Notes: generated by a model not told the origin, from the letters alone. DNA of 64,000 nucleotides from Arthrobacter koreensis (GCF_009193255.1 NZ_WACG01000007.1:1-64000), one strand, 5' to 3'. Counted from the stretch's first letter, positions 54,227 through 63,523 are shown. A program made the numbers and translations.

Positions 54227-55729
54227 ATGAGTGAACTGATTACCTCTCCCGCTGCCGTCTTGGCGGAGAAGCTCGCCGCCCGCGAGGTTTCCGCCGTCGA
54301 GGTCACCCAGGCCCACCTGGACCGGATTGCCGATGTGGACGGCGAGATCAACGCCTTCCTGCACGTCAACACCGACGAGGCACTCGAGGTTGCCGCCGGT
54401 GTGGACAAGGCCCGCGCTGCCGGCGAAGAGCTGCACACGCTTGCCGGCGTTCCCATCGCCATCAAGGACCTGATTGTCACGGTGGGCCAGCCCACCACTG
54501 CCGGATCCAAGATGCTTGAGGGCTGGATGAGCCCGTACGACGCCACCGTGATCTCCCGGATCCGTGCCGCCCGCATGCCGATGCTCGGCAAGACCAACCT
54601 GGACGAATTCGCCATGGGTTCCTCCACCGAGCACTCCGCCTACGGCCCCACCCGCAACCCGTGGGACCTGGACCGCATTCCCGGCGGCTCCGGCGGCGGC
54701 TCGGCAGCAGCAGTGGCCGCTTTCGAAGCACCGCTGGCCCTCGGCACGGACACCGGCGGCTCCATCCGCCAGCCCGCGTCCGTCACCGGTTCCGTGGGCG
54801 TGAAGCCCACCTACGGCGGCGTCTCGCGCTACGGTGCGATCGCCATGGCCTCCTCACTGGACCAGATCGGCCCGGTGTCCCGGACCGTGCTGGACGCCGC
54901 GCTGCTCCAGGAAGTCATCGGCGGACATGACCCGCGCGACTCCACTTCCCTGACCGACCCGGTGGGCAACCTTGCCGAAGCCGCCCGCAACGGCAGCGTC
55001 GCAGGTATGCGCATTGGCGTCATCAAGGAACTGCAGGGTGAGGGCTACCAGCCCGGCGTGCAGGCCCGCTTCGACGAGTCCCTGGAACTGCTCAAGGACG
55101 CGGGAGCGGAAATCGTTGAGGTTTCCTGCCCCAACTTCAAGTACGCCCTGGGCGCCTACTACCTGATCATGCCCTCGGAGGCCTCCTCCAACCTGGCGAA
55201 GTACGACGGCGTCCGTTACGGCATGCGCCGCCTGCCCGCCGACCCGCCGCTCACCATCGAGCGCGTCATGGGCGCCACCCGCGCCGCCGGTTTTGGCGAC
55301 GAGGTCAAGCGCCGCATCATCCTGGGCACCTACGCCCTCTCCGCCGGCTACTACGACGCCTACTACGGCTCGGCCCAGAAGGTCCGCACCCTGATCCAGC
55401 GCGACTTCAGCGCCGCCTTCGCGCAGGCTGACGTGCTGATCTCCCCGACCTCGCCGAACACCGCGTTCAAGCTGGGGGAGAAGCTGGACGATCCGCTGGC
55501 CATGTACCTGAACGACGTCGCCACCATCCCGGCCAACATGGCCGGCGTGCCCGGCATCTCCATCCCCGGCGGCCTGGCCGACGGACTGCCGGTGGGCATC
55601 CAGTTCCTGGCACCGGCCCGCGAAGATGTGCGTCTGTACCGTGCCGGCGCGGCACTGGAAGGCCTGCTGGAGCAGAAGTGGGGCGGCCCGCTGCTTGCCT
55701 CGGCACCCGTACTCGGAGGAGGAAAGTAA
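54227..55729 (+). CDS. gatA: Asp/Glu-tRNA amidotransferase subunit A
   Basis: 500 residues of the amidase-signature family, releasing ammonia from glutamine for transamidation. The Ser-cisSer-Lys triad is present: Lys in PIAIKDLI, cis-Ser in [14 protein letters not shown], and the nucleophile Ser in [12 protein letters not shown]. Its stop overlaps the gatB start (TAATG). Confidence 0.97.
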   Translation: MSELITSPAAVLAEKLAAREVSAVEVTQAHLDRIADVDGEINAFLHVNTDEALEVAAGVDKARAAGEELHTLAGVPIAIKDLIVTVGQPTTAGSKMLEGWMSPYDATVISRIRAARMPMLGKTNLDEFAMGSSTEHSAYGPTRNPWDLDRIPGGSGGGSAAAVAAFEAPLALGTDTGGSIRQPASVTGSVGVKPTYGGVSRYGAIAMASSLDQIGPVSRTVLDAALLQEVIGGHDPRDSTSLTDPVGNLAEAARNGSVAGMRIGVIKELQGEGYQPGVQARFDESLELLKDAGAEIVEVSCPNFKYALGAYYLIMPSEASSNLAKYDGVRYGMRRLPADPPLTIERVMGATRAAGFGDEVKRRIILGTYALSAGYYDAYYGSAQKVRTLIQRDFSAAFAQADVLISPTSPNTAFKLGEKLDDPLAMYLNDVATIPANMAGVPGISIPGGLADGLPVGIQFLAPAREDVRLYRAGAALEGLLEQKWGGPLLASAPVLGGGK

Positions 55730-57246
55730 TGTCCGTGCACACCCAGGAAGAGACCCTTCCCTTCGAAGAGGCCATGGAGAAGTACGACCCGGTGCTGGGA
55801 TTCGAGGTCCACGTGGAGCTCAACACCAAGACCAAGATGTTCTCGGACGCTCCGAACGTGTTCGGCGACGAGCCCAACACCAACGTGACCCCCGTGGACC
55901 TTGGCCTGCCCGGCGTGCTGCCGGTGGTGAACAAGACCGCCGTGGAGTACTCGATCCTGATCGGCCTGGCGCTGAACTGCAAGATCGCCGAATCCTGCAC
56001 CTTTGCCCGGAAGCAGTACTTCTACCCGGACACCCCCAAGAACTTCCAGACCTCCCAGTACGAAGACCCCATTGCGTACGACGGCTGGCTGGACGTTGAG
56101 CTTGAGGACGGCTCCGTGTTCCGAGTCGAAATCGAACGCGCGCACATGGAAGAGGACGCCGGAAAGCTCACCCACATGGGCGGCGCCGCGGGGCGTATCC
56201 AGGGCGCCGACTTCTCCCTGGTGGACTACAACCGTGCCGGTGTCCCGCTGGTGGAAATCGTCACGAAGCCGATTGAGGGCGCCGGTTCCCGCGCGCCTGA
56301 ACTGGCCAAGGCCTACGTGGCAGCCATCCGGGAAATCGTGAAGAACCTCGGTGTTTCCGACGCGAAGATGGAGCGCGGCAACGTCCGCTGCGACGCGAAC
56401 GTTTCCCTGCGCCCGCACGGCCAGGAAAAGTTCGGCACCCGCTCGGAAACCAAGAACGTCAACTCGCTGCGCGCCGTCGAACGCGCCGTCCGCTTTGAGA
56501 TCCAGCGGCACGCCGCCGTCCTCGAATCCGGTGAGAAGATCGTCCAGGAAACGCGCCACTGGCACGAGGACACCCGTTCCACCACCTCGGGCCGGCCGAA
56601 GTCCGACGCCGATGACTACCGGTACTTCCCGGAACCGGACCTGCTGCCCGTGGTCACCACGGAAGAGTGGATCGAGGAACTGCGCTCCCGGCTGCCCGAG
56701 CCGCCTGCCGAGCGCCGCAAGCGCCTGAAGGCAGACTGGGGCTACTCCGACGCGGAGTTCCGTGACGTCGTCAACGCCGGCGTGATGGAAGCCATCGAAG
56801 AGACCATCGCAGCCGGCGCCTCCGCCCAGGTGGCCCGCAAGTGGTGGATGGGCGAAGTCGCCCGCCGTGCCAAGGAAGCCGAAGTCGATCCGGTGGACAC
56901 CGGCGTGACGCCCGAGCTGATCGTTGAGCTGGACCGCCTGGTCCAGGCCGGCAAGATCAACGACAAGCTGGCCCGCCAGGTCCTCGACGGCGTCCTCGCC
57001 GGCGAAGGAACCCCGGAGGAAGTCATCGAAAAGCGCGGCCTGGCAGTGGTTTCTGACGACGGCGCCCTGCTCGAAGCCATCGACGCCGCCCTCGCGGCAG
57101 CACCGGACGTTGCGGACAAGATCCGCGGCGGCAAGATCCAGGCCGTCGGCGCGATCGTCGGCGGGGTCATGAAGGCAACCCGCGGACAGGCAGACGCCGG
57201 CCGCGTCCGGGAGCTGATCCTGGAACGCCTGGGCGTTTCCGCCTAG
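55729..57246 (+). CDS. gatB: Asp/Glu-tRNA amidotransferase subunit B
   Basis: 505 residues. The catalytic kinase-like cradle begins near residue 20 with LGFEVHVELNTKTKMF and continues with HMEEDAGKLTHMGG, VDYNRAGVPLVEIVT and VRCDANVSLRP. The tail is the YqeY-like tRNA-binding domain. GGAGGAAAG precedes the ATG at 55729, a very strong site. A large GC-rich hairpin terminates the operon. Confidence 0.97.
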   Translation: MSVHTQEETLPFEEAMEKYDPVLGFEVHVELNTKTKMFSDAPNVFGDEPNTNVTPVDLGLPGVLPVVNKTAVEYSILIGLALNCKIAESCTFARKQYFYPDTPKNFQTSQYEDPIAYDGWLDVELEDGSVFRVEIERAHMEEDAGKLTHMGGAAGRIQGADFSLVDYNRAGVPLVEIVTKPIEGAGSRAPELAKAYVAAIREIVKNLGVSDAKMERGNVRCDANVSLRPHGQEKFGTRSETKNVNSLRAVERAVRFEIQRHAAVLESGEKIVQETRHWHEDTRSTTSGRPKSDADDYRYFPEPDLLPVVTTEEWIEELRSRLPEPPAERRKRLKADWGYSDAEFRDVVNAGVMEAIEETIAAGASAQVARKWWMGEVARRAKEAEVDPVDTGVTPELIVELDRLVQAGKINDKLARQVLDGVLAGEGTPEEVIEKRGLAVVSDDGALLEAIDAALAAAPDVADKIRGGKIQAVGAIVGGVMKATRGQADAGRVRELILERLGVSA

Positions 57247-57259
57247 CTGCACCAAACCT

Positions 57260-57324
57260 GGAACGGCCCCGGGGCCGGTGCTGACGGTCAATCCCACCCG
57301 ATGCACCGGAACCGGGGCCGTTCC
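57260..57324 (+). terminator. Terminator of gatCAB
   Basis: GGAACGGCCCCGG (57260-57272) pairs with CCGGGGCCGTTCC (57312-57324). Inside, CCGGTGC pairs with GCACCGG, so the stem is about 20 bp with a 2-nt mismatch and a 21-nt loop. Confidence 0.8.
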
Positions 57325-57373
57325 GCGTCTGCAGCCCTGCCGCTGCGCCCGGCGCCAAGGTAGGGTGCCAGGC

Positions 57374-58264
57374 ATGCCAACGTCCCAGCTCCGGGTTGAT
57401 GCGGGGCTGGTCCGCGGCTTGCTGCAGGCCCAGCAGCCCCAGCTGGCGGACCAGTCGGTTACTCCGGTGGGTGACGGCTGGGTCAACCACGTTTTCCGGC
57501 TGGGCCGCGAGTATGCCGTCCGCCTTCCCCGGCGGGATGAGGCGGCCGAGCTGATGGCCAAAGAGCAGCAGTGGCTGCCGCAGCTCACCGCCGGACTGGC
57601 AACGGCAACCTCCGTGCCGATTTACTGCGGGGTGCCCCAGGAACCGTATCCCTACCCCTGGAGCATCAGCTCCTGGTATGACGGACTCGATGTGTCCCTG
57701 CAGCCCAGGGACCGCAACGTGACGCTGGCGGCTCCGCTGGCAGCGTTCCTCAATGCCTTCCATAAACCGGCCCCGCCGGACTATCCCCGTAATCCCGCCG
57801 TTGGCGGTCCGCTGGCCTCCCGGGACCAGGCCGTGCAGGAACGGCTGCACTCCGGGATGGTGCCGCACGCGGCCCGGGTCGAGGAGCTCTGGGCAGAGGC
57901 GCTGGAACTTCCGGGCTGGAACTCTGGGCCGGTATGGCTGCACGGGGACCTGCACCCGGCCAATCTCATTTCAGGCAGCGGGACCCTGCAGGCCGTAATC
58001 GATTTTGGCGACCTCACTGCGGGAGATCCCGCCGCTGACCTTGCCGCGGCCTGGCTGGTGTTCGACGCCGCGGGACGCCACGCGTTCCGTACCTTCCTGG
58101 ACGGCCGGTACGACGCCGATCCGGCCATCTGGCTGCGGGCCCGCGGCTGGGCGCTGTGCATGGCGTCCAACCTGCTTGCGGGCGCGCAGCGCCACCCCGG
58201 GCTCTACCTGGTGGGCTCGGAGACCCTCATGGAGATCCTCACGGATGACCTCTCCTGGCTCTAG
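57374..58264 (+). CDS. Aminoglycoside phosphotransferase (APH) family kinase
   Basis: 296 residues of the kinase-like fold. The catalytic Asp sits in WLHGDLHPANLI and the metal-binding Asp in AVIDFGDLTAGDPAADLA. The substrate is probably a small molecule. Such chromosomal members are seldom resistance genes; sugars, amino acids or antibiotics are all possible. The ATG at 57374 is chosen because TAGGGT (57361-57366) lies 7 nt ahead, a leaderless arrangement. It begins about 50 bp after the gatCAB terminator and lies 20 bp before a PP2C-like gene. Confidence 0.88.
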   Translation: MPTSQLRVDAGLVRGLLQAQQPQLADQSVTPVGDGWVNHVFRLGREYAVRLPRRDEAAELMAKEQQWLPQLTAGLATATSVPIYCGVPQEPYPYPWSISSWYDGLDVSLQPRDRNVTLAAPLAAFLNAFHKPAPPDYPRNPAVGGPLASRDQAVQERLHSGMVPHAARVEELWAEALELPGWNSGPVWLHGDLHPANLISGSGTLQAVIDFGDLTAGDPAADLAAAWLVFDAAGRHAFRTFLDGRYDADPAIWLRARGWALCMASNLLAGAQRHPGLYLVGSETLMEILTDDLSWL

Positions 58265-58284
58265 GACGCGTGCCAGAATGGGCT

Positions 58285-59082
58285 ATGCCCATTTCCTGGA
58301 GTCACTCCGTCCGTGTCCAGACCGAAGGGGACGGGCACGTCACGGAGGACACCTGCGGCTATGCAGCCGCCAGCGCCTGGGTTATTGACGGGGCAACGTC
58401 CCTGCTGCCGGAACTGGACCTCCCCGGAGCGTCCAACCCGTCCTGGTATGCCCGGACCCTGGACCTGCTGCTCAGCGAAAGCGCTGGTGCCCAGCCGGGC
58501 CCCGAAAGTGGTTCCGAGGCCGGAGGCGTACTGGCTGATGCCCTCCGCGGGGTAGCCCGGGTGGCCGAGGAGAGGGCCGGAAATGAGCACAAACGGTTTC
58601 CCAGTGCGGCCCTGGCCCTCGCGCAGCTCACCAGGGAAGGCGTCGACGTGATGGTATTGGCAGACTGCCACGCGGCAGTGGAACTGGAGGACGGATCAGT
58701 CGTGCACGTGACAAGCGAACCTGCGGACCAACGTGTCCACAGCGAACACCCCGCCAATCCTGACCAGGCGCTGGAACTGCTCCGCCGGGACCGGGAGCTG
58801 CGCAATACCCCGGGACGACTCTGGGTTGCCCGGCGTGAGCCGGAAGCGGTGCAGCACGCTCACCTGGTGCGGCTTCCCGCACCGCGGCGCGTGGTCCTTG
58901 CCTCCGACGGCGCGTGGCGCGCGGTGGACCTGGGCCTGGTGGATGGGCCCGGGAGTTTCCTCCGGGCGGCATCAACGCCCGTTGGAGCGCAGCAGCTGAT
59001 GCTCGAACTCCGCCGCCGACAGGAAGCGATTGGGGAAAAAGCCGACGACGCGACGATCCTCACGGTGGTGCCCGGTGCCTGA
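58285..59082 (+). CDS. Divergent PP2C-like phosphatase
   Basis: 265 residues. The metal-site pattern of PP2C is seen in weaker form: AWVIDGATSLLP, VVLASDGAWRAVD and KADDATILTVV. VMVLADCHAAVEL takes the place of GDSR. The chief interest is its distance from the canonical family. The ATG has CAGAAT (58274-58279) 5 nt upstream, a likely leaderless promoter, although a GTG at 58270 is in frame. The stop overlaps the oxidoreductase start by 8 bp, so the two are coexpressed. Confidence 0.72.
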   Translation: MPISWSHSVRVQTEGDGHVTEDTCGYAAASAWVIDGATSLLPELDLPGASNPSWYARTLDLLLSESAGAQPGPESGSEAGGVLADALRGVARVAEERAGNEHKRFPSAALALAQLTREGVDVMVLADCHAAVELEDGSVVHVTSEPADQRVHSEHPANPDQALELLRRDRELRNTPGRLWVARREPEAVQHAHLVRLPAPRRVVLASDGAWRAVDLGLVDGPGSFLRAASTPVGAQQLMLELRRRQEAIGEKADDATILTVVPGA

Positions 59083-60151
59083 GATTCCCGTACTCATCAT
59101 TGGCGGCGGCATCGCCGGACTTTCCCTCGCCTCGCGCCTGGCCCGGGAGACCGGCGTCGTGCTCCTGGAAGCCGAGAACGAACTTGGCTACCACACGTCC
59201 TCGCGCTCCGCGCGGCAGCTCATTCCCAGCTACGGGCCGCCGGTAGTCCAGGACCTCACTGTTCGCACCCTTGCCCTGATCCGCGAACTGGAGGCCGGCC
59301 TGCCCGAGCCGATCCTGCGGCCCAGGTCCTTCATGCTCGTGGGCCGCGAGGAGGACGTCCGGGACAGGGCGAGCGGGCATATGCACCCGATCACCATCGC
59401 CGAGGCGACGGGCCTGGCCCCGGAACTGGCCGCCGGCAGCTTTGAGGCCGCAGGGCTGGACACAACATCCGTTTCCTGCAACACGGACATCCTGATGGAT
59501 TGGCACCGGGCCCGGATCCTGGCCGGCGGGGGCCGTATCCTCACCGGACGCCGGGTGGATGCCGTCAGCGGCGGCGAGGGGGAGTGGCTGGTCTCTGCGG
59601 GCGGGGACACTTTCAGCGCGGCGGTAGTCGTGAACGCGGCCGGTGCCTGGGCCGATTCAGTGGCGGGCCTGTTTGGAGTCCGCCCGCGCGGACTCCAGCC
59701 ATACCGGCGAACCGCCGCAATAGTCGAGGCCGGCAATCCGCCCGCTGCGGACGGTCCGATGGTTGCAGGCGCGCTGGACAACTTCTACTACCGGCCGGAC
59801 CTTGAAGGTGTGCTGATCTCCCCGTCCGAAGCGGTTCCCAGCCCGCCGGAGGACGCCCGGCACCGGCCTGAGGACGTGGCAGACCTGGTAGGACTGGTCA
59901 ACTCGCTGACCCGCCTTGAGTTGGGACGAGTTGTCCGAGCCTGGACAGGGCTGCGCACGCAGGCCGCTGACGGTGTGCCCGTGGTGGGTTTCGACGACGC
60001 CGTTCCCGGCTTCTTCTGGCTGGCCGGACAGGGCGGCTACGGGTTCCAAACCTCGTCCGGAATAGCCGAACTAGCCGCCGCGCAGCTGCTTGGCCAGCGG
60101 CCTTTCCTGGACGTGTCTGAAGCACTTTCCCCCATGCGTACGGGGCTGTGA
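59075..60151 (+). CDS. FAD-dependent oxidoreductase (DadA/glycine oxidase-like)
   Basis: 358 residues. A Rossmann motif IIGGGIAGLSLASRLA opens the protein, with the Glu binding ribose in LLEAENELGYHTSSRSA. The C-terminal FAD loop reads WLAGQGGYGFQTSSGIAEL. This layout fits D-amino-acid dehydrogenase, glycine oxidase or sarcosine-oxidase-like enzymes, which oxidise an amine or amino acid to an imine; the substrate is unknown. The GTG at 59075 is taken since it opens with the canonical strand and overlaps the previous stop. Confidence 0.9.
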   Translation: MPEIPVLIIGGGIAGLSLASRLARETGVVLLEAENELGYHTSSRSARQLIPSYGPPVVQDLTVRTLALIRELEAGLPEPILRPRSFMLVGREEDVRDRASGHMHPITIAEATGLAPELAAGSFEAAGLDTTSVSCNTDILMDWHRARILAGGGRILTGRRVDAVSGGEGEWLVSAGGDTFSAAVVVNAAGAWADSVAGLFGVRPRGLQPYRRTAAIVEAGNPPAADGPMVAGALDNFYYRPDLEGVLISPSEAVPSPPEDARHRPEDVADLVGLVNSLTRLELGRVVRAWTGLRTQAADGVPVVGFDDAVPGFFWLAGQGGYGFQTSSGIAELAAAQLLGQRPFLDVSEALSPMRTGL

Positions 60152-60207
60152 CGAATCTCTCATCCCAGACGGATAACGAATCGCGGAAACGGCGCGGGAA
60201 TGGTCAT

Positions 60208-60241
60208 TTGAAGGGCACGGGAAACCTACAGTTGAAGGGCA
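60208..60241. repeat. Tandem TTGAAGGGCA upstream of a membrane protein gene
   Basis: The ten bases TTGAAGGGCA occur at 60208-60217 and 60232-60241, 24 bp apart. A short hairpin (GGCCGG/CCGGCC, 60242-60255) follows. The 152-bp gap otherwise looks like promoter DNA of the gene starting at 60304. Confidence 0.4.
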
Positions 60242-60303
60242 GGCCGGCTCCGGCCAATTTCCTATTTCAGTCCTGCTGTTTGTGCTTTTGAGAGGTCTCG
60301 TCA

Positions 60304-61179
60304 GTGCCAGAAATCATGCCGCCGCAGCTAGCGGGCGTGCAGCAGCGTCCCTTCTACGTCAAAGCCCGTTCCGTGATTACCGTGGTGAGCCTGGTGTGGC
60401 TTGTCCTGGCAGTCGCGGGGTATGGATCCTTCTCCGGCGGGACGACTTCCCTGGCCCTGTCCCTGGCCATGATGTATGGAACGGGCGTGGCAATCCTGGT
60501 GGTGGTTTCCGCTGCGTACCGGCTTCTGAAGCGCTCCGCCGTGCGCAGGGTTGAACATTCACCCGAAGATGCAGCTGCTGCAGCGTTCATTGATGCGACC
60601 CGGTTTGCTGCCGAAGAAATCCGCGCGGCCCTCACCCCGGCGCGTCCCGGAACCCGTCCGGCAGTGTCCCCGTGGGCCGCGGACACCGCGCAGGTGGCTG
60701 CCGCCGTCCCGGTCCTCCGTGAACCCGGTGCCGAAGGTGCATTTGCCCGCGAGCTGCTGGGGCGCAGGCATGGCGCCGGGGGCGCCTCCGCGGTAGCTGG
60801 TCCTGCCGTCGCTGCGGACGCTGATCCAGCGCCGGCCGCGGCTGCACCCCACCTCCCCGCGAAGGCTGCGGGCACACCCGATGCGCCTGCCCCCGAGGCC
60901 ACGACCCAGGCCGCGAAGAATACGTCCGCAGGCAAGTCAGTGGTGAACAAGAGAGCTTCGTCCAAAAAGAAGAAGGGCAGCAAGCCTCGCCCGGTCCAGG
61001 CGAACAGCCAGGGCGGCAAGCAGGCTTCGGCTCAGGCCGGCGGCAAGGGCAGCGGCAAAAAGACCGCGGCTCCGGCTGCAAAGAAGGCAGCTTCTTCCGG
61101 AAAGGGGCCGGGCAGCGAGACCGCACATCAGGCCTGCAGCGGCCCCGCAGCAGGCCAGGATATGAAGCGCGCAGCGTAG
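60304..61179 (+). CDS. Two-helix membrane protein with Lys/Ala-rich tail
   Basis: 291 residues, not recognised. Two membrane helices (about 22-44 and 48-68) are followed by a short helical domain (VEHSPEDAAAAAFIDATRFA) and a long low-complexity tail rich in Ala, Pro, Lys and Gly, with repeats such as SSKKKKGSK, GGKGSGKK and AAPAAKKAASSGK that resemble histone H1-like DNA-binding tails. The GTG has GAGAGG upstream. The basic tail would lie in the cytoplasm, where it could bind DNA or a polyanion near the membrane. Similar proteins are common in Arthrobacter. Confidence 0.72.
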   Translation: MPEIMPPQLAGVQQRPFYVKARSVITVVSLVWLVLAVAGYGSFSGGTTSLALSLAMMYGTGVAILVVVSAAYRLLKRSAVRRVEHSPEDAAAAAFIDATRFAAEEIRAALTPARPGTRPAVSPWAADTAQVAAAVPVLREPGAEGAFARELLGRRHGAGGASAVAGPAVAADADPAPAAAAPHLPAKAAGTPDAPAPEATTQAAKNTSAGKSVVNKRASSKKKKGSKPRPVQANSQGGKQASAQAGGKGSGKKTAAPAAKKAASSGKGPGSETAHQACSGPAAGQDMKRAA

Positions 61180-61302
61180 GCCTCCTGCCACTCTCAGGAA
61201 GTTGCCAGCTTGCTGACAGGAGCTTTCCAGACCGCTGTCCTAACGTAGTTATTACCTCATAAGGGTGCGAGTGATGAATGGATAGCGTAGTGAACTATCC
61301 GG

Positions 61303-61353
61303 CGCCGGCAGACTAGGGTTGTTCCCCCCAACCAACCCCACAGTCTGCCGGCG
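61303..61353. terminator. Hairpin terminator with C-rich inner loop
   Basis: A 12-bp outer stem CGCCGGCAGACT (61303-61314) pairs with AGTCTGCCGGCG (61342-61353). Within it GGTTG pairs with CAACC around a C-rich loop (TTCCCCC). It lies between the end of the membrane protein gene and the convergent acylphosphatase, so it could end transcripts from both sides. The 123 bp before it are A/T-rich with no gene. Confidence 0.7.
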
Positions 61354-61456
61354 TTCTTCATGTCCGGGGTCTTTTGTTCCTCTCATCCGGGGGCTTTCAT
61401 TCCCGGGTCGCCGGCCTGCGGACCCGCCTCAATTCCCCGGCGGTCTCCAAAGGCGG

Positions 61457-61771
61457 TTACCCGGCGTCGAAGCTGCTGAACTCTCCCGTTGCCGGTGAAT
61501 GGTGTTCCTCGACGCTCTCGACCACGCCCGGCGCAGCGGGGGAGCGAACCCACTCCACGAGCCCGTCCACTGCGGACGGCAGCCCTTCGGCAGTAATCAC
61601 CACGGAGCCGTCCGGCTGGTTCACCGCGGACCCGGTCAGATTCAGCTTCGCTGCCTGCCGGAGTACCCGGTACCGGAAGCCGACACCCTGGACTACGCCG
61701 CGCACCACTGCCGTGACGCGTACTTCGTCTCCTGATGCGCCGGTGGAATCCGGGGTACGTGGCGAATTCAT
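61457..61771 (-). CDS. acyP: Acylphosphatase
   Basis: 104 residues. Hydrolyses acyl phosphates such as carbamoyl phosphate. The catalytic pattern is complete: GVVQGVGFRYRV with the phosphate-binding Arg, and GSAVNQPDGSVVI with the Asn. A TAGGCT -10 box (61778-61783) lies 6 nt before the ATG and overlaps the stop codon of hutH, so the gene has its own leaderless promoter although it also follows hutH on the same strand. Confidence 0.95.
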   Translation of the reverse strand: MNSPRTPDSTGASGDEVRVTAVVRGVVQGVGFRYRVLRQAAKLNLTGSAVNQPDGSVVITAEGLPSAVDGLVEWVRSPAAPGVVESVEEHHSPATGEFSSFDAG

Positions 61772-61780
61772 GCCTGCAGC

Positions 61781-63400
61781 CTAGTGGAGAGGAGCCTCCA
61801 GTACAGCGTTTGCGGCAGCAACGAGGGATCCGTCCGCCACCAGCCGGTACACGGCCTCAATCTCAGGTGCCAGGTACCGGTCGGGTCCCGGCCCGTCCAC
61901 GACGGACCGGACGGCAGCACGGACTGCCGCGGAGACCGGCGCGCTGCGGGAGGAGTGAAGGCCGCCGTCGCGCATATCCAGGGCCCGTGCCGAGGTGAGA
62001 ATTTCCACGGCCAGGACCCGGGTGAGCCCATCCAGGGCTTTGCGGAGCTTCAGTCCGGCCGCCCATCCCATTGAAACGTGGTCTTCCTGCATGGCGGAGG
62101 ACGGAATCGAGTCCACTGATGCTGGTACGGCGAGCCGTTTGAGCTCGGAGACGATTCCGGCCTGGGTGTACTGGGCAATCATGTGCCCGGAGTCCACGCC
62201 GGGGTCATGGGCAAGGAAAGCATTCAGTCCGTGGCTGCGGTTGCGGTCCAGGAACCGGTCGGTGCGCCGCTCGCTCATGGAGGCAAGGTCCGCGACGGCG
62301 ATTGCGAGGAAATCCAGGACGTAGCCCACGGGAGCGCCGTGGAAGTTGCCGTTGGACTCAACCCGGCCGTCCGGGGTCACCACCGGGTTGTCCACGGCGG
62401 AGGCGCGCTCACATGCCGCCACGTGCTCGGCATGCGCCAGGGTGGACCGGGCCGCCCCATGGACCTGCGGAGCGCAGCGCAGGGAGTAGGCGTCCTGCAC
62501 CCGGGTGAACTCTCCGGTTTTCTGTTCCTCCACCAGCACGGATCCGCGCAGGACCGTCCGGATGTTCTCAGCGGACTCTGCCTGTCCGGGCTGCGGACGG
62601 AGCGCCTGGAGGTCAGCGGCGAACACGGCCTCGGTCCCCAGCAGGCCCTCGACGCTCATTGCCGCCGCGATGTCCGCAACCGTCAGCAGCCGGTGCAGGT
62701 CCGCGATGGCCAGGGTGAGCATGCCAAGCATGCCGTCAGTGCCGTTGATCAGCGCCAGGCCTTCCTTCTCCTGCAGCTCCAGGGGTTCCAGGCCAGCCGC
62801 CGCCAGTGCCGCGGAGGCCTCCAGTTCCTTCCCATCGGCGTCGCGCACCCTGCCCTCGCCCATGAGCGCCAGCGCGCAGTGGGACAGCGGGGCCAGGTCA
62901 CCGGAGCAGCCGAGCGAACCGTACTCGCCAATGACGGGAGTGATGCCTGCGTTGAGCAGATCGGCATAAGCCGATGCAACTTCCGGGCGGACACCTGTAC
63001 GTCCGGTAGCGAGGGTGGAAAGCCGGTTGAGCATCAGTGCTCGAATCACCTCCCGGTCCACCTCCTGGCCGGACGACGCCGCATGGCTGCGCACGAGCGA
63101 GCGCTGCAGGACCGTGCGCTGGCTGGGAGGTATCTGTTTCGTCGCCAGTGCCCCGAATCCCGTGGAGACGCCGTAGTGGGGCTTCGAGTCTGCGGCAAGT
63201 GATTCGATCACTGAACGTGAGGACCGCATGCCCGCCAGGGACTCGGCAGTCAGCGCCACCCGGGCACCTCCGCGGGCCACGGCCAGGATCTCCCCGGGCT
63301 CCAGGGGCCCTGTGCCAACGTTGACGGTGCGGACCGTGCCGGGGGCGGATTCCTGAGAAAAGAGAACCAAAACGTCATCCTGTCTGTGTGCTGCCGGCAT
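61781..63400 (-). CDS. hutH: Histidine ammonia-lyase
   Basis: 539 residues. Converts L-histidine to urocanate and ammonia, the first step of histidine catabolism. The MIO prosthetic group is made from Cys-Ser-Gly in GSLGCSGDLAPLSHCALAL, a variant of the usual Ala-Ser-Gly that is seen in actinobacterial lyases as far as I recall. VSTGFGALATKQIP and GNFHGAPVGY are further family motifs. The ATG at 63400 is a provisional choice; a TTG near 63370 with a weak -10 box ahead is also possible. No other hut genes are seen in the window. The upstream repeats suggest regulation. Confidence 0.93.
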   Translation of the reverse strand: MPAAHRQDDVLVLFSQESAPGTVRTVNVGTGPLEPGEILAVARGGARVALTAESLAGMRSSRSVIESLAADSKPHYGVSTGFGALATKQIPPSQRTVLQRSLVRSHAASSGQEVDREVIRALMLNRLSTLATGRTGVRPEVASAYADLLNAGITPVIGEYGSLGCSGDLAPLSHCALALMGEGRVRDADGKELEASAALAAAGLEPLELQEKEGLALINGTDGMLGMLTLAIADLHRLLTVADIAAAMSVEGLLGTEAVFAADLQALRPQPGQAESAENIRTVLRGSVLVEEQKTGEFTRVQDAYSLRCAPQVHGAARSTLAHAEHVAACERASAVDNPVVTPDGRVESNGNFHGAPVGYVLDFLAIAVADLASMSERRTDRFLDRNRSHGLNAFLAHDPGVDSGHMIAQYTQAGIVSELKRLAVPASVDSIPSSAMQEDHVSMGWAAGLKLRKALDGLTRVLAVEILTSARALDMRDGGLHSSRSAPVSAAVRAAVRSVVDGPGPDRYLAPEIEAVYRLVADGSLVAAANAVLEAPLH

Positions 63401-63414
63401 TGCCCGCCGAACCG

Positions 63415-63458
63415 TGAAATGCCGCACAGTGGTACTGGCATTTCAACCAGTGAAATGC
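63415..63458. promoter_or_regulatory. Triple half-site operator candidate upstream of hutH
   Basis: TGAAATGCC (63415-63423), its inverse GGCATTTCA (63437-63445) and TGAAATGC (63451-63458) form two overlapping inverted repeats with spacers of 13 and 5 bp. It stands 15-58 bp upstream of the hutH ATG at 63400, in the gap between hutH and the divergent membrane protein gene. Confidence 0.55.
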
Positions 63459-63523
63459 ACCGGGTGGTAATCCGCAAGTAGGGGACGAACGGCCCGCGAG
63501 GGTGATCAGGCACAATAGGGCAC

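Noticed and set aside
55363-57588. 741-codon minus-strand frame over gatA and gatB
   Set aside because: Shadow of conserved amidotransferase genes; no motif of its own.
57374-58264. Antibiotic resistance gene
   Set aside because: It has the APH fold motifs, but nothing ties it to an antibiotic. It lies in a housekeeping context with normal composition.
61303-61353. Call as 6C RNA
   Set aside because: Only one C-rich loop is visible, whereas that RNA has two. Kept as terminator with a note.
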